Notes: generated from the sequence alone by a model not told the origin. DNA of 64,000 nucleotides from Stieleria neptunia (GCF_007754155.1 NZ_CP037423.1:620001-684000), one strand, 5' to 3'. Shown: positions 24,297 to 33,690, counted from the stretch's first letter. A program made the numbers and translations.

Positions 24297-26348
24297 CTAA
24301 CGCTGTGAAGCATTTTCCCCCTGTGTTTCTTGAGGTTTTAGCGGCAGGGCGCGAGCCCTCTGGTTTTTCATCTCTGCCCCGACACCGGAGGGCTCGCGCC
24401 CTACCGCTGAAAAATGCTTCACAGCGTTGCCGACCACCCCGATCTCCGCGGCCGAAGCCCAGGGTTTTCCGTTGACTTCTGAAAACACACGTACGCGGAC
24501 ATAGCGGCCGCGCACCGGTGCGTCGCAGTCCGCTTTCTGGGCCGTCTTCACTTTGCCAAAGGTCGCCGCGGCAGAGGGCTCACCGAAGGAGTCTGCCGCG
24601 TCGCCGACCGTGAAATCCGCCTCGGCAAAGGCTCCATTCCAACCGCCATCTTGTCGGGCCAAGTAGCGGAAGCCGTCGATCTGGTACGTCGCGCCCAGAT
24701 CGATGACCAACTCGTGGGGCGGCTGCGCAACCCCTTGATCGAAACGGGAGTGCCAGATCGTTTCGGGATTCCCATCGACCGCATTGGCCGCATGCTTTTC
24801 GTTGCCGGTGTTCTCGCTGCTGTAACGAACGAGCTTCATGTCGTCGGCCGGTACTAGATTCTTGTCGGTCAATCGGTTGAGCTTCGCGCTGCGATTGCTG
24901 CCGCTTTTCCGACCGGGGTTTCCTTTCGAACCCCATTTCGCTTGCCGGTCACGTTCGTGCAACTCTTTGGATTCAAACGTCCCGGGTTGAACCGGTTGGT
25001 GAGCGGCTTCGGCGTGGGCAATCATTTTGGCCAACACGCCAGGATGTTGCTTGGCGACGTCGGTCGTTTCGCTGACGTCGCTGTTGAGGTCATACAAGGC
25101 CCAAGGTCCGTCGCGTTTGGGGCGGATCGCTTTCCATTGCCCCATGCGGACCGCCGTTTGTGGACCGTATTCCCAGTACAAGAACTCGTGTTGCGGTTGC
25201 TGGTGTCCGGTCGCTTCGGCGCCGATCAATTCGGTCAGGATCGACATGCCATCCAGATCCTCGGGAGCTTCGGCGCCGGTCAGTTCGGCGAGCGTCGGGA
25301 ACACGTCCACTTGGCTGAAGACCAAATCGCTGACTCGACCGGCCTTGATCTTGCCCGGCCAACGCACCAGATACGGAATCCTCAGCCCGCCCTCGTAAAG
25401 ATTCCCCTTGCCGCCGCGGAATTCGACGCCGGTCTTGGGGTCTTTGTTCGGACCGAAGTAACCGCGCGGATGTTCGTTGCTGCGAAACCGATCTTGGCCG
25501 CCGTTGTCGCCGGTAAAGAAAACGATCGTGTTGTCTTCGAGGTTCAGTTCCTGCAGCAAGTCCAGGACCGAACGCAGATCGTTGTCGATCATCGTGACCA
25601 TTGCCGCATAGTTCTTCGCGTCTTGTGAAACGTTCGGATCGTTGAACCAGTCGTCGTCTTTGTAGGCGGCCACGGCGGGATCATCCGCCGGGATGTCGTA
25701 CATCCCGTGCGGCGGGGTGACGGGGAAATAACAGAAGAACGGTCGATCCTTGTTCTCGCGGATGAAGGCTTTGCCCTGCTTCATGATCTCGTAGTGCGAG
25801 TACGTTTCACCGGCGCGACCGCCATCGTTGCCCGGCAACGGAACCTCGCGGCTATTTCGCACCAGGTAAGGCGGATAAAACGAGTGCGCATGAACTTGGT
25901 CGTAATATCCGAAGAAGTCGTCGAAGCCGTGTTGTTCCGGAACGCCGGTTGATCCACGTCCGCCGGCGCCCCATTTGCCGAACCCGCCGGTCGCGTAGCC
26001 ACGTTGCTTTAGCATGCTGGCGATCGTCGGTTCGCCGGCGCGAAGTGGAGTGCCACCGGGGTTGTCGCGAACCGAGCAATGCCCCATGTGCTTCCCCGTC
26101 ATCATGCAAGCGCGCAGCGGACCACAAACCGGTGCGGCCGCCAGGGCTTGGGTGAATCGAATCCCCTGCCGCGCCATCTGGTCGATGTTGGGCGTCCGCA
26201 GTCGCTCGTTGCCCATGTGCGACAGTTCGTAATACGCCAACTCGTCGGACATGATGTAGACGATGTTTGGCGGTCGATCGGCCGCTCGGGCACAATTGGC
26301 CAGGCCGATCAATAAACAGACGAGCGAGAGGCAACAACGTGACGGCAT
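24297..26348 (-). CDS. secreted sulfatase with a C-terminal discoidin-like domain
   Basis: The protein is 683 residues from ATG 26348, which begins the signal peptide (SLVCLLIGLANCARAADR). The sulfatase fold starts PPNIVYIMSDELAYYELSHMG. Cys75 in VCGPLRACMMTGKH fits the CxPxR rule for conversion to formylglycine. Metal-ligand region FFTGDNGGQDRF and substrate region MGQWKAIRPKR follow. A second domain (about 520-640) has F5/8 type C features (AANAVDGNPETIWHSRFDQG, YVRVRVFSEVNGKPWASAAE) and probably binds carbohydrate. The last 43 residues (from NAVKHFSAV) and the stop codon are encoded by a 130-bp palindromic repeat. It is downstream of another sulfatase with 58 bases between them; likely polysaccharide desulfation. 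Confidence 0.92.
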   Translation of the reverse strand: MPSRCCLSLVCLLIGLANCARAADRPPNIVYIMSDELAYYELSHMGNERLRTPNIDQMARQGIRFTQALAAAPVCGPLRACMMTGKHMGHCSVRDNPGGTPLRAGEPTIASMLKQRGYATGGFGKWGAGGRGSTGVPEQHGFDDFFGYYDQVHAHSFYPPYLVRNSREVPLPGNDGGRAGETYSHYEIMKQGKAFIRENKDRPFFCYFPVTPPHGMYDIPADDPAVAAYKDDDWFNDPNVSQDAKNYAAMVTMIDNDLRSVLDLLQELNLEDNTIVFFTGDNGGQDRFRSNEHPRGYFGPNKDPKTGVEFRGGKGNLYEGGLRIPYLVRWPGKIKAGRVSDLVFSQVDVFPTLAELTGAEAPEDLDGMSILTELIGAEATGHQQPQHEFLYWEYGPQTAVRMGQWKAIRPKRDGPWALYDLNSDVSETTDVAKQHPGVLAKMIAHAEAAHQPVQPGTFESKELHERDRQAKWGSKGNPGRKSGSNRSAKLNRLTDKNLVPADDMKLVRYSSENTGNEKHAANAVDGNPETIWHSRFDQGVAQPPHELVIDLGATYQIDGFRYLARQDGGWNGAFAEADFTVGDAADSFGEPSAAATFGKVKTAQKADCDAPVRGRYVRVRVFSEVNGKPWASAAEIGVVGNAVKHFSAVGREPSGVGAEMKNQRARALPLKPQETQGENASQR
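24299..24428. repeat. 130-bp palindromic MITE-like element, copy 1
   Basis: Terminal inverted repeats AACGCTGTGAAGCATTTT and AAAATGCTTCACAGCGTT bound an inner inverted repeat built on AGGGCGCGAGCCCTC / GGAGGGCTCGCGCCCT. A second copy with the same organisation is at 35369-35499. Here the element lies over the 3' end of the sulfatase gene and supplies its stop codon. Confidence 0.85.
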
Positions 26349-26406
26349 GGTAGGACTCGTGCGAGGAAATGGCGTGTGACGCGGTGACGACGAGCAAAGG
26401 GGATCG

Positions 26407-28992
26407 TCAACGCGGGCTGGAGGGATTCGGCGATCGAAGCAACGCGTCGACATCGTCGAGCGCTACTTTCAAAACTTCCATCGTCTGCTTCGCGCCGGAA
26501 AACGCGATCAGCAAGTGATCGTCGTGTTCAATGAGGTGTGGATAATCGACGTGTCGGCCGCCGACCAGTTGAAACAGGTGGGTGAAGACCAGCCCGTCCG
26601 AACTGACGGCCAAGGTCAACGGATCGCGTCGCCCTGGGTTGGCGTTGGACACCATCACATAGTAGCCCCGCGAGGTTCGCAGCACAAAGAACTTACTCGT
26701 CGCGTCCGGGAAATTTGTCTTCACGATCGGGCTCCAAGTCCGGCCGTTGTCACTGGAAAACGCTCGCAGCAATCGTCCCGAACGTCCGTTGTCGCGAATC
26801 AGACCGACAAGGTTCTGGCCGTCGGGAAGCACGTACCAATACGGTTCTTCCGGTCGACCCTTGGCGTCATAGCTGGCCAACGGCCGAATCTTCCAGTCAT
26901 CGAATCCGGTGTCACCGCCGATCATCACCGAAACTTGCTGGCGATGGTCGCGACGCGTCATCATGAACTCGCCCTGCGGCAATCGCTTTGGCGGGAAATT
27001 ATTGAGCGTGTCGTCCATCACGGTGCCATGCGGCTGCCATGTTTCGTCGCCCGCGTCCCAGCGAAACGCTTCCAGGCTGAGCCCTTTGCCGGGGTAGGCC
27101 GGCGCGTTGAAGTGGCTCGCCAACGCGAGCAGTTCCCCATCGCGCACCCACAGCCCACGCGCGATCCAGCCGAATCCCGGTGTCCGCGGCGGCCCGGACA
27201 GATCCGCCGGTTCGCTCCAGTGCAATCCGTCATCGCTGGTGGCGTAAGAAACACGAGTGTCCGGTCGATCGTGCCCCGGCACCACGTTGCGAAGTTGCTG
27301 CGGTGTCAGCCCCGGTCTCGGGACGCCCGGACCGTCGCTCCACATCGCCCAGTATTGGCCGTCGAAATGCGCCAGATAGGCGTGCTGATGCACCCAAGTT
27401 CCGGCGCGATCTCGGACGTCACTGATGATCGCGTGCTGCGAAGGGACCTTCGGGAGTTGGCTGAAATCGATTTGCGACGGATCGGGACCGGTGGTGTCCA
27501 GATCCAGCATGTGCGGGCTGCTCGGGTTCGTCACCGGGTGCGGGAAATCATCGGAGCGTGAAGCGGCGACGGTGGGCTGCGAGGCCAGTTTCTGGTCAAG
27601 CTTCTCTGCAAGGCCGGCGACGGTGCTTTGAAACGCGTCATGGTCCACCACATTCACGGTCTCGTGCGGGTCGTTCCGGTGATCGTACAGTTCGCGGGCG
27701 AGAACTTGTTTTGTTTTGAAATCTCGCCACTCGGTGTAGCGAAATTGTTCGCTGCGAATCGAATACCCCATCACCTCGGGTTGTTTGCCACGCAGATAGT
27801 TGGGGCGCGGTGTTTGGGTGAGAGCCACTTCGTGGACACCCGCCGACGGATCGTCCAGCAGCGGCACCAACGAGACGCCTTCAACGTCGCCAGGTGTTTG
27901 CAATTCGCAAAGGTCCGTCAGCGTCGGATAAAGATCCAGCAGTTCCACCAACGCATCCGTGCGCCCGGCAGCTTCGTGTGTGGGGGCGTCGATGATCAGC
28001 GGAACACGGGCATCAAGTTCGAACGCCGTTGTCTTTCGCGTCAGACCGTGTTCGCCCAGATGCAGCCCGTGGTCGGACCACAACACAATGATCGTATTGT
28101 CCCGCAACTGCAGTGCGTCCAACTCATCCAGCACGCGGCCGATCTGCGCATCCAGATAGCTGATCGCGGCGAGATGCCCGTGATGCATTTCCCGCAGCTC
28201 TTCCGACTGTGGCCCGCCGTTGTATCGGGCACTCGTCAGCGCGATGTCGGGAACATCTTTCGGTGGCTGCACGTCGCTGGGGATCGGCACTTCGTTGCGA
28301 TCGTACAGATCCCAGTATTTTTTGGGAGCGTTGAACGGCGTGTGGGGCTTCCAAAAGCCGACGGCTAGGAAGAACGGATCGTCACTCTGGCTGAGGTTCC
28401 GCATGGTTTCGACGGCGGTTTTGGCAACTCGCCCGTCGAAGTAGGCGTCGTCGGGAACGTCGCGACATTCGATGCCATTTTTCCCCGACGCCAGATTCGG
28501 CGGCACGGCGCCGTCGACCCTCGGCTTGTCGTTGGAGTGACTGTTGTAGTGCAGTACCGACGGCACGCTCCAGGACCTGGGGTCGCCTTTCCAATCGTCT
28601 TGTCGCCAGTTATGAAAAATCTTGCCGACGCATTGCGTGTGATAGCCGTTGGATTTGAACCATTGGGGAAGCGTGACCGCATCGGGCACGTTTTGACGGA
28701 AATGTGTCGGCAGGTCCCAGACCCGCAGCGTATCGGGCCGCATGCCCGTCAAGAGCGAAGCCCGAGAGGGATTGCAGACGGTTTGTTGACAGTAGGCCCG
28801 CTCGAAAACCATGCCGCCAGACGCAAGCTGATCGATGTTCGGCGATTTCACCGCCGTGTGACCGTAACATCCCAGCTGGACCCTCAAGTCGTCGATTGCG
28901 ATGAACAACACATTCGGTCGCTCGGCGCCGGCCGACGCTGCCATCAGCGCCAGACAACACGCGGCAAAACGGAGAGGGAGAGAACGGAGCAT
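26407..28992 (-). CDS. secreted sulfatase fused to a BNR/sialidase-like propeller domain
   Basis: The protein is 861 residues from ATG 28992, with signal peptide [19 protein letters not shown]. The sulfatase half (about 25-480) is of the iduronate-2-sulfatase/choline-sulfatase type: [20 protein letters not shown], formylglycine motif [11 protein letters not shown] with Cys73, and [13 protein letters not shown]. The second half (about 500-855) shows sialidase/BNR-type repeats ([37 protein letters not shown]). Such bifunctional fusions would remove a sulfate and recognise or cut the glycan. It is first in a two-sulfatase operon. The GTG/ATG-rich N-terminal extension up to 29043 is not signal-like and was excluded. 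Confidence 0.9.
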   Translation of the reverse strand: MLRSLPLRFAACCLALMAASAGAERPNVLFIAIDDLRVQLGCYGHTAVKSPNIDQLASGGMVFERAYCQQTVCNPSRASLLTGMRPDTLRVWDLPTHFRQNVPDAVTLPQWFKSNGYHTQCVGKIFHNWRQDDWKGDPRSWSVPSVLHYNSHSNDKPRVDGAVPPNLASGKNGIECRDVPDDAYFDGRVAKTAVETMRNLSQSDDPFFLAVGFWKPHTPFNAPKKYWDLYDRNEVPIPSDVQPPKDVPDIALTSARYNGGPQSEELREMHHGHLAAISYLDAQIGRVLDELDALQLRDNTIIVLWSDHGLHLGEHGLTRKTTAFELDARVPLIIDAPTHEAAGRTDALVELLDLYPTLTDLCELQTPGDVEGVSLVPLLDDPSAGVHEVALTQTPRPNYLRGKQPEVMGYSIRSEQFRYTEWRDFKTKQVLARELYDHRNDPHETVNVVDHDAFQSTVAGLAEKLDQKLASQPTVAASRSDDFPHPVTNPSSPHMLDLDTTGPDPSQIDFSQLPKVPSQHAIISDVRDRAGTWVHQHAYLAHFDGQYWAMWSDGPGVPRPGLTPQQLRNVVPGHDRPDTRVSYATSDDGLHWSEPADLSGPPRTPGFGWIARGLWVRDGELLALASHFNAPAYPGKGLSLEAFRWDAGDETWQPHGTVMDDTLNNFPPKRLPQGEFMMTRRDHRQQVSVMIGGDTGFDDWKIRPLASYDAKGRPEEPYWYVLPDGQNLVGLIRDNGRSGRLLRAFSSDNGRTWSPIVKTNFPDATSKFFVLRTSRGYYVMVSNANPGRRDPLTLAVSSDGLVFTHLFQLVGGRHVDYPHLIEHDDHLLIAFSGAKQTMEVLKVALDDVDALLRSPNPSSPR

Positions 28993-29086
28993 GATGCGCG
29001 ACCTTCTTGCGAGCCGGAAACGGAATCGAGGGTCGGCTATCATAAAGGATTGAACCGATGTTGAAGGATGCGGTGGAGAAAACGGA

Positions 29087-29263
29087 ATGGTTTTGCCTAC
29101 AACGCCGACTCATCGCGAAATCATCACGACCGCCGATATCAAAGACTTCGCCGTTCTTGATCCGGTCAAAGAGGTCGGGGTATCGTTAAATGCGCTGCAG
29201 CGCCTACTCGGTGTCCATGTGTTTCCGCTGGACGATCTCAACCAGCGTCACCCAAGCAATTGA
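29087..29263 (+). CDS. small hypothetical protein, 58 aa
   Basis: An ORF from ATG 29087 to TGA 29261-29263, divergent from the sulfatase operon. The peptide begins [18 protein letters not shown] and continues with an amphipathic helix ([20 protein letters not shown]). No ribosome-binding site is clear and no family is known. The compositional look is protein-like, so it may be a real small gene, but this rests on one frame alone. Confidence 0.35.
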   Translation: MVLPTTPTHREIITTADIKDFAVLDPVKEVGVSLNALQRLLGVHVFPLDDLNQRHPSN

Positions 29264-29621
29264 CTGTCGAGGGCGTTCGTTGCCAAGTTGCTCACCGACG
29301 CGGGGTCCACGGCATCCCGAAGGGGGGCGATTCTTTTGCTGCAGCTTTTGGCAACCCATCTAGTTTCTCTCCCTCTGGGAGAGACGGCGTTTGCGCAGCA
29401 AGCAAACGCCAGAGAGGGCCAACGCTGCAAAAGTCTTGGCGCCTACCGTTACGATCGAATCCGTCACTTATACGATTGACGTCCCAAGGGATTTCAGCGA
29501 GTAGCCGGACGTCAGCGCAGCGCCACCTCCGGGCCACGCTCCCACACGACCTCGGCCCACCGTGACCTCACATCAACCATCGAACCGGACAGTTGCATGC
29601 GTTCTTGCGACGGTGCGATTT
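29264..29621. repeat. noncoding stretch with a dispersed repeat (block C)
   Basis: GGATTTCAGCGAGTAGCCGG followed by CGTCAGCGCAGCGCCACCTC at about 29490-29530 recurs at 33172-33215 and 35288-35330. No gene is supported. It marks the left edge of the cassette-like region. Further left (29340-29415) an imperfect inverted pair CTCTCCCTCTGGGAGAGAC...GCCAGAGAGGGCC is seen. Confidence 0.5.
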
Positions 29622-30053
29622 TCAATACAACGGTGATACCTCTTCAACATCTGTGATCTCACCGTCCAACGTATAGATCATGAAGAACGTCGCGACGTGT
29701 TCCTCTGGCGGGCGCTCGTCAAGGCCGTAGCAGAACATTCGCAACACGCCATTGCGAGGACCGTCATAGGTTCGGGTGATGAAATCCCACCCTTCCGATT
29801 CAGGTGTGAAAATCTGGTCGACAAGAATTTCGGCATCTGGAATGTCTTCGATTCGCATCCCAATCGGGTCCATCTCATTGAGGCGTTGCAACAGCGAACG
29901 TTGCAAGGTGCCGATCATCCGACGTTGGTTTTTCAGTTGGCTTTCAAGAGTCTCGCGAGTCTGCTGATGTTCGCGCTCATGAAGGACGCTCCACGCCAGT
30001 CCTAGCAATGAAAGGCAGGCCAACGCGGCAACGACAAAGTCTCGTCTGGTCAT
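29622..30053 (-). CDS. small membrane-anchored hypothetical protein (cassette gene)
   Basis: The protein is 143 residues. One N-terminal transmembrane segment (RDFVVAALACLSLLGLAWSVL) precedes a coiled-coil-like region (EHQQTRETLESQLKNQRRM) and a soluble domain with WDFITRTYDGPRNGVLRMFCYG and an acidic end. No family is recognised. The ATG lies 13 bases inside the attC-like palindrome at 30066-30178, the expected spacing for a cassette gene. The distal attC, if present after 29622, is not clear. Confidence 0.65.
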   Translation of the reverse strand: MTRRDFVVAALACLSLLGLAWSVLHEREHQQTRETLESQLKNQRRMIGTLQRSLLQRLNEMDPIGMRIEDIPDAEILVDQIFTPESEGWDFITRTYDGPRNGVLRMFCYGLDERPPEEHVATFFMIYTLDGEITDVEEVSPLY

Positions 30054-30065
30054 ACTGATGTTTGT

Positions 30066-30178
30066 AACGAACGGGCACCGATCACCGTGGCAGGGCGAAC
30101 GGCATTGTGTTTTCGATGGACGTCGACTCCGTGTCTGTGTGTGCGGGCGGATGGTTCCCAGCTCGTGCCCCCGTTTCA
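30066..30178 (-). other. attC-like recombination site 1
   Basis: On the minus strand AAACGGGGGCAC...(ACGAGCTGGGAACCATCC)... ends with CCACGGTGATCGGTGCCCGTT. AACGG pairs with CCGTT-type arms and GGGCAC with GTGCCC, leaving two unpaired bases on one arm, as in attC. The stop codon of the upstream cassette gene (TGA, 30178-30176) lies in the first arm and the next gene begins 13 bases after the second. CGGTGATC recurs in other sites of this region. Confidence 0.6.
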
Positions 30179-30526
30179 GACGGATAGGACGTGGTACGCG
30201 TAAATGGCGGTCGGAACATAGGCTATACCTAAATACAAAGTCTTGCGAGAGAAGATTAATGCAACGGCCGCGAGAAGAACCGCGGCAATCAACATTGCGC
30301 CGATTGCATAGAGGACTAGCATCAACGAGATGCCCGTGATGACATTAACTTCGCGGTTTGCGCCACCAAGTAAGCTTCCCAACGCATAGAGGGCACCAAA
30401 GGAGCCAGCCCCCAGTAGGTACGCGGTCCAAGAGAGCTGAATAAGCACGAAGGCAATGATGCGTCTCCAACCCCAATACGCGGCGGTCGGTTTTTCGGTA
30501 CCCGACGTGCTGACGTTTTCACTCAT
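30176..30526 (-). CDS. small integral membrane protein (cassette gene)
   Basis: The protein is 116 residues with three predicted transmembrane helices: WRRIIAFVLIQLSWTAYLLG, a middle segment around VITGISLMLVLYAIGAMLI, and its continuation LLAAVALIFSRKTLYLGIAY. A Ser/Thr-rich N-terminus is probably cytoplasmic. No family is recognised. It is cleanly framed by two attC-like sites (30066-30178 and 30542-30595), with start 16 bases from one and stop codon inside the other. It is the clearest single cassette in the region. Confidence 0.7.
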   Translation of the reverse strand: MSENVSTSGTEKPTAAYWGWRRIIAFVLIQLSWTAYLLGAGSFGALYALGSLLGGANREVNVITGISLMLVLYAIGAMLIAAVLLAAVALIFSRKTLYLGIAYVPTAIYAYHVLSV

Positions 30527-30541
30527 GTGTTTTCAGTCGGG

Positions 30542-30595
30542 TAACGAATTGCGAACTATCCGCGTTCAGAAGGGACGGGGATAGATCGGGCGTTA
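30542..30595 (-). other. attC-like recombination site 2 (54 bp)
   Basis: Minus strand: outer arms TAACG and CGTTA are fully complementary. Inner arms CGATCTATCC and GGATAGTTCG pair in nine of ten positions. The loop is 17 bases. This matches the R''-L''-L'-R' layout and minimum size of attC sites. Homologous but more decayed copies occur at 32898-32964 and 37572-37640. Confidence 0.7.
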
Positions 30596-31227
30596 AAACT
30601 GTGTCGACCTCAGGTGGGCCGGTCGGAAGAGCTGATTAGAACGGGTCCTGCCAGACGGTGCCAGTTTCTCAGCCCAGGCGAGTTCGAGCTGGGTGGCGGC
30701 AGGGCGGTCCGGATCGGACTCCGCCTCCTTTGCACTTTCTTGCTCACTTTTCGCGCGACCCGTCGTAACCGAGTGCGAAAAGTCTTCACCCATCGCGGCG
30801 TCCACGGTATCCCGGGGACCGTCGGAAGAATAAGTGGGATAGGCTTCCAGCCTGTCATGGCGAAAACGACAGGCTGGAAGCCTATCCCACTTTTAAAGAT
30901 CCGACACATATATTCCGCTCGTTGCTAAGCGAGAACGTCAGGTACCGACCGAAAAGCCGGGGGCGATCGCTGGGGGGAGATTGTTTTCTCGGCCAGCCAA
31001 TGCAGGAAGAAGGTAGGAACATTTCGGGTAGGAAAACGGGTGCTTGAAGAACGAACAACCTGAGCGACGACCTTGCTTCCTTTTCCTACCCAAAATTTTC
31101 CTACCTCCATCTCTTACCGATGCATCACCCGCGGATCATCATCAGTGCACCTGCCTCTCGTCGCGTTGAGGAAGTTGACGAAACTGCCAACGCAATCTCT
31201 CGCAAGCACAGCCCACCGCGCCGCCAG
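30596..31227. repeat. noncoding multi-block repeat, copy 1 (blocks B and A)
   Basis: Block B (about 30602-30820: GATTAGAACGG, CCTGCCAGACGGTGCCAGTT, CCTCCTTTGCACTTTCTTG) recurs at 32958-33180 and 37640-37785. Block A (about 30948-31205: CCGAAAAGCCGGGGGCGATC, GTAGGAAAACGGGTGCTTGA, CGATGCATCACCCGCGGATC) recurs at 33425-33687 and 35571-35835. Block A contains an inverted TTTTCCTACCC/GGGTAGGAAAA pair. No gene is supported here. Confidence 0.8.
30834..30890. repeat. palindromic repeat, GTGGGATAGGCTTCCAGCCTG family
   Basis: Perfect arms GTGGGATAGGCTTCCAGCCTG (plus TC) and complement around a short loop, with TTTT after it. It differs by one base per arm from the copy at 24200 and matches the arms of the copy at 33314. 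It lies between repeat blocks B and A. Confidence 0.8.
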
Positions 31228-31743
31228 TCACTTCGGTTCACGATATGGTTGTGTTGCGTTTATTGGCGCGGCCGACGATTCGGCATCACCGTCATGGTGA
31301 GTGTCACGTGCTGTTCTCCGCATCATTGCGAGCACCAATTGCAACACAACGACCATGACAAGGGTGACGATTAACGGAGGCAACCAACCCATCACGAGCA
31401 ATGCAGCGTTCAGCCCGACGCCGTCATACATATCGTCATCGCGCTGGGATGCAAGCTCTCGCAACGCAGGCAAATTGAACTGCATCCGGAACTCAAGCGT
31501 CGCGAACCAGGACACGACCACCGCTAGCGGAATTCGGAGCGCCCAATTGCGTTTCATTGCGGGTTTGGGAGGCGTGAGTACAAACGCCGCAGGGATTAGG
31601 AACAGAGAAGCGGTCATGCCCCAATCGCCGATGTCTGCGCACAGCTGCGTCGGAAGGAGGCGATCAGGATTTAGCAGCGCAATCAGTGCGTCAAAAGCAA
31701 TCGCGCCGACGGAACATCCAGCAATGAGGAATGGTATTCGCAT
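31228..31743 (-). CDS. integral membrane protein, unknown (cassette gene)
   Basis: The protein is 171 residues from ATG 31743 (a TTG at 31758 is in frame). Four hydrophobic segments are visible: IPFLIAGCSVGAIAFDALIA, MTASLFLIPAAFVLTP, LRIPLAVVVSWFATLEF and WLPPLIVTLVMVVVLQLVLA. The tail is polar, ending APINATQPYREPK. No family is recognised. The start lies about 14 bases from an attC-like arm (31757), as expected in an integron cassette, and the downstream side is occupied by repeat block A. Confidence 0.65.
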   Translation of the reverse strand: MRIPFLIAGCSVGAIAFDALIALLNPDRLLPTQLCADIGDWGMTASLFLIPAAFVLTPPKPAMKRNWALRIPLAVVVSWFATLEFRMQFNLPALRELASQRDDDMYDGVGLNAALLVMGWLPPLIVTLVMVVVLQLVLAMMRRTARDTHHDGDAESSAAPINATQPYREPK

Positions 31744-31756
31744 ATTTTCGCAAAGC

Positions 31757-31843
31757 AACGGTACGGATCACGTGCGGTACGCCCAACATGGGCGTGATCT
31801 TGTGGAGTGCAAGTCCCGGGCCCCTATCCCGATTCTCATTGTT
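31757..31843 (-). other. attC-like recombination site 3
   Basis: On the minus strand it opens with AGAACAATGA (containing the upstream gene's TGA) and closes with CGCACGTGATCCGTACCGTT. GATCACG and CGTGATC pair internally. The closing box is the same type as in sites 1, 7 and 8. The outer arms match weakly, so it is probably a decayed site. Confidence 0.5.
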
Positions 31844-32351
31844 CTCTGACTTCTTTGTGCGTTGCAATTTCTGTGCGAATCATGGCTGCGTGTGGTGATT
31901 TTAGTGATTCTAACCGCTGCAAATCCTTCTTTGCGTCGGCAATTCGATTAAGCATCACTAAAACGCTGGCGCGTGCGGAAATCACATCGTCGTATGTCGG
32001 GTCGAGATCGATCGCTTTGGAGTAAGTCTTGATCGCTCGGTCCAAGTCGTCCTCAATCTCCCAATACGAGTTAGCGAGGTAGACGTACACATCAGGGTAA
32101 AAGGGATTCAAGTCAATTGATCTTTCCAAATGCTTGCGTGCCCGCTGGTATACAACGATCTTCGACTTCGGAACGGCGAAGTTCTCAGGCGCATTGCCAG
32201 CCATGGCGGTATGCACGTCTTTGATGAGTTCCACGGCTGTGCGAAACTCGCGAGCAGCAGCAACGACATCCTGCTTCGTAACGGATTGTGGTTCATCAGC
32301 AACGGCACTGAACGACAAGCACATCAAGAGTGCGACAAATACGAATTTCAT
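31836..32351 (-). CDS. secreted TPR-repeat protein (cassette gene)
   Basis: The protein is 171 residues from ATG 32351, which begins a clear signal peptide (KFVFVALLMCLSFSAVADEP). At least two tetratricopeptide repeats follow (AYR-type helices in ARKHLERSIDLNPFYPDVYV and IKTYSKAIDLDPTYDDVISA) plus a third degenerate one (LNRIADAKKDLQRLESL). TPRs bind partner proteins; the target is unknown. It is bounded by attC-like sites on both sides, its stop overlapping site 3 and its start 16 bases from site 4. The upstream extension to 32444 reads through site 4 and was rejected. Confidence 0.75.
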   Translation of the reverse strand: MKFVFVALLMCLSFSAVADEPQSVTKQDVVAAAREFRTAVELIKDVHTAMAGNAPENFAVPKSKIVVYQRARKHLERSIDLNPFYPDVYVYLANSYWEIEDDLDRAIKTYSKAIDLDPTYDDVISARASVLVMLNRIADAKKDLQRLESLKSPHAAMIRTEIATHKEVREQ

Positions 32352-32366
32352 GAACACCTCGTACAG

Positions 32367-32453
32367 AGAACGGCCCGCGTCACCGGGACCCGTGAGTTGA
32401 CATTCCGTTTGTGAAGCCGAGCCAGCGGGCCTCCGCGCGCGCAATGGTTATCC
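32367..32453 (-). other. attC-like recombination site 4
   Basis: On the minus strand GGATAACCATTGCG opens the site, with the TAA being the upstream gene's stop, and CCCGGTGACGCGGGCCGTT closes it. GGCCCGC pairs with GCGGGCC. It shares the CGGTGAC box with the other sites. Confidence 0.5.
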
Positions 32454-32876
32454 GTCTTCGCGCCGTTGCAGTAGATCGATGTATGCATCAATTTCTTCCT
32501 TGGATTGCCACGGGCGATTCCAATAGTCCTTGAAACCGCGAGCAAGACGCTGCAGCACAGTGGGCGAGTATACCACCTTCGCACGCCAATTCGTTATGCA
32601 TCCAGAATGGACGACCATCGTCTCGTAGCGTTTGGAGCCGCGATGGCGACCAACGACAACAATCTGTTCGTATCCATCGCCCCATTGCGCTGGAAGACAA
32701 TAGACCTTCGTGCCGCCGGAAAAGTGCTTTGTACCAGGACGGGTATCGACACCGCCCTCGCCGTAAGATCGCTCCTCCACGATGTTGCCGACAAGGCACC
32801 ATTGAGATTCAAGAGCCGATCCCGTATCGACGTTGTGAGGTTCGTGTTTCACTTGTTTGTTTGCCACATGTGTCAC
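32448..32876 (-). CDS. hypothetical cytoplasmic protein, 142 aa (cassette gene)
   Basis: It starts at a GTG (32876) close to attC-like site 5 and its TAA stop lies in site 4. The protein has no signal peptide. A beta-rich core (YCLPAQWGDGYEQIVVVGRH, ETMVVHSGCITNWRAKVVYS) is followed by an acidic helical tail (SKEEIDAYIDLLQRREDG). The combination of an unrelated fold, its own bounding palindromes and the same strand as all neighbours fits a mobile cassette gene. No family was recognised. Confidence 0.65.
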   Translation of the reverse strand: MTHVANKQVKHEPHNVDTGSALESQWCLVGNIVEERSYGEGGVDTRPGTKHFSGGTKVYCLPAQWGDGYEQIVVVGRHRGSKRYETMVVHSGCITNWRAKVVYSPTVLQRLARGFKDYWNRPWQSKEEIDAYIDLLQRREDG

Positions 32877-32897
32877 GCCAACGCAACATCAGTCGGA

Positions 32898-32964
32898 TAA
32901 CGAATTGTGATCGATCCGCGCATGCGGAGGAACGGGGAAAGATCGTGCGCTGATCTTTGTTGAC
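32898..32964 (-). other. attC-like recombination site 5
   Basis: Homologous to site 2: the closing CAATTCGTTA and inner CGGATCGATC arms are present, but the opening TAACGCC arm has become CAGCGCA, so the outer stem is damaged. The 22 bases towards the gene start contain CCGACTGATGTTGCG. Confidence 0.5.
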
Positions 32965-33690
32965 CTCAGGTGGGCCGGTCACAGGTCCTGATTAGAACGG
33001 ATCCTGCCAGACGGTGCCAGTTTCTCAACCCAGGCGAACTCGCGCTGGGTGACGGGAGGACGGTCCGGTTCGGACTCGGCCTCCTTTGCACTTTCTTGTT
33101 CACTTTTCGCACGACCCGTCGTACCACGTGCGAAAAGTCTTCACCCATCGCGGCGTCCACGGTATCCCGGAGGGATTGCAGCGAGTAGCCGGAGGTCAGC
33201 GCAGCGCCACCTCCGGACCGCAACCACAATTCCTCCCCTCGACCCCGGAGGGTCGCAGCAATTCCAATGCCCCGCCGACCGGACCCTTCGGCTAAGCAAC
33301 GAGCGGAAATTTAGTGGGATAGGCTTCCAGCCTGTCGATGCTGAAATGACAGGCTGGAAGCCTATCCCACTTTTAAAGCTCCGACACTTATATTCCGCTC
33401 GTTGCTAAGCGAGAACGCCAGGAACCGACCGAAAAGCCGGGGGCGATCGCTGGGGGGAGATTGTTTTCTCGGCCAGCCGACTGCAGAAAGAAGGTAGGAA
33501 AATTTCGGGTAGGAAAACGGGTGCTTGAAGAACAAAAAAACTGAGCGACAACCTTGCTTCCTTTTCCTACCCAAAATTTTCCTACCTCCATCTCTTACCG
33601 ATGCATCACCCGCGGATCATCATCAGTGCACCTGCCTCTCGTCGCGTTGAGGAAGTTGACGAAACTGCCAACGCAATCTCTCGCCAGGAC
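32965..33690. repeat. noncoding multi-block repeat, copy 2 (blocks B, C and A)
   Basis: The same order as copy 1, block B (about 32966-33180) then block A (about 33425-33687), but with block C (about 33165-33222) and its CCCCGGAGGG-type tail inserted between. Sequence identity with copy 1 is near-perfect over block A, implying recent duplication or gene conversion. No gene is supported. Confidence 0.8.
33314..33370. repeat. palindromic repeat, GTGGGATAGGCTTCCAGCCTG family
   Basis: Arms are identical to those of the 30834 copy, with a different loop (GATGCTGAAAT-like). It is followed by TTTTAAAG, as in the other copy. Confidence 0.8.

Noticed and set aside
28993..29043. N-terminal extension of the second sulfatase
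   Set aside because: The residues are Arg-rich and precede a standard signal peptide that starts at 28992.
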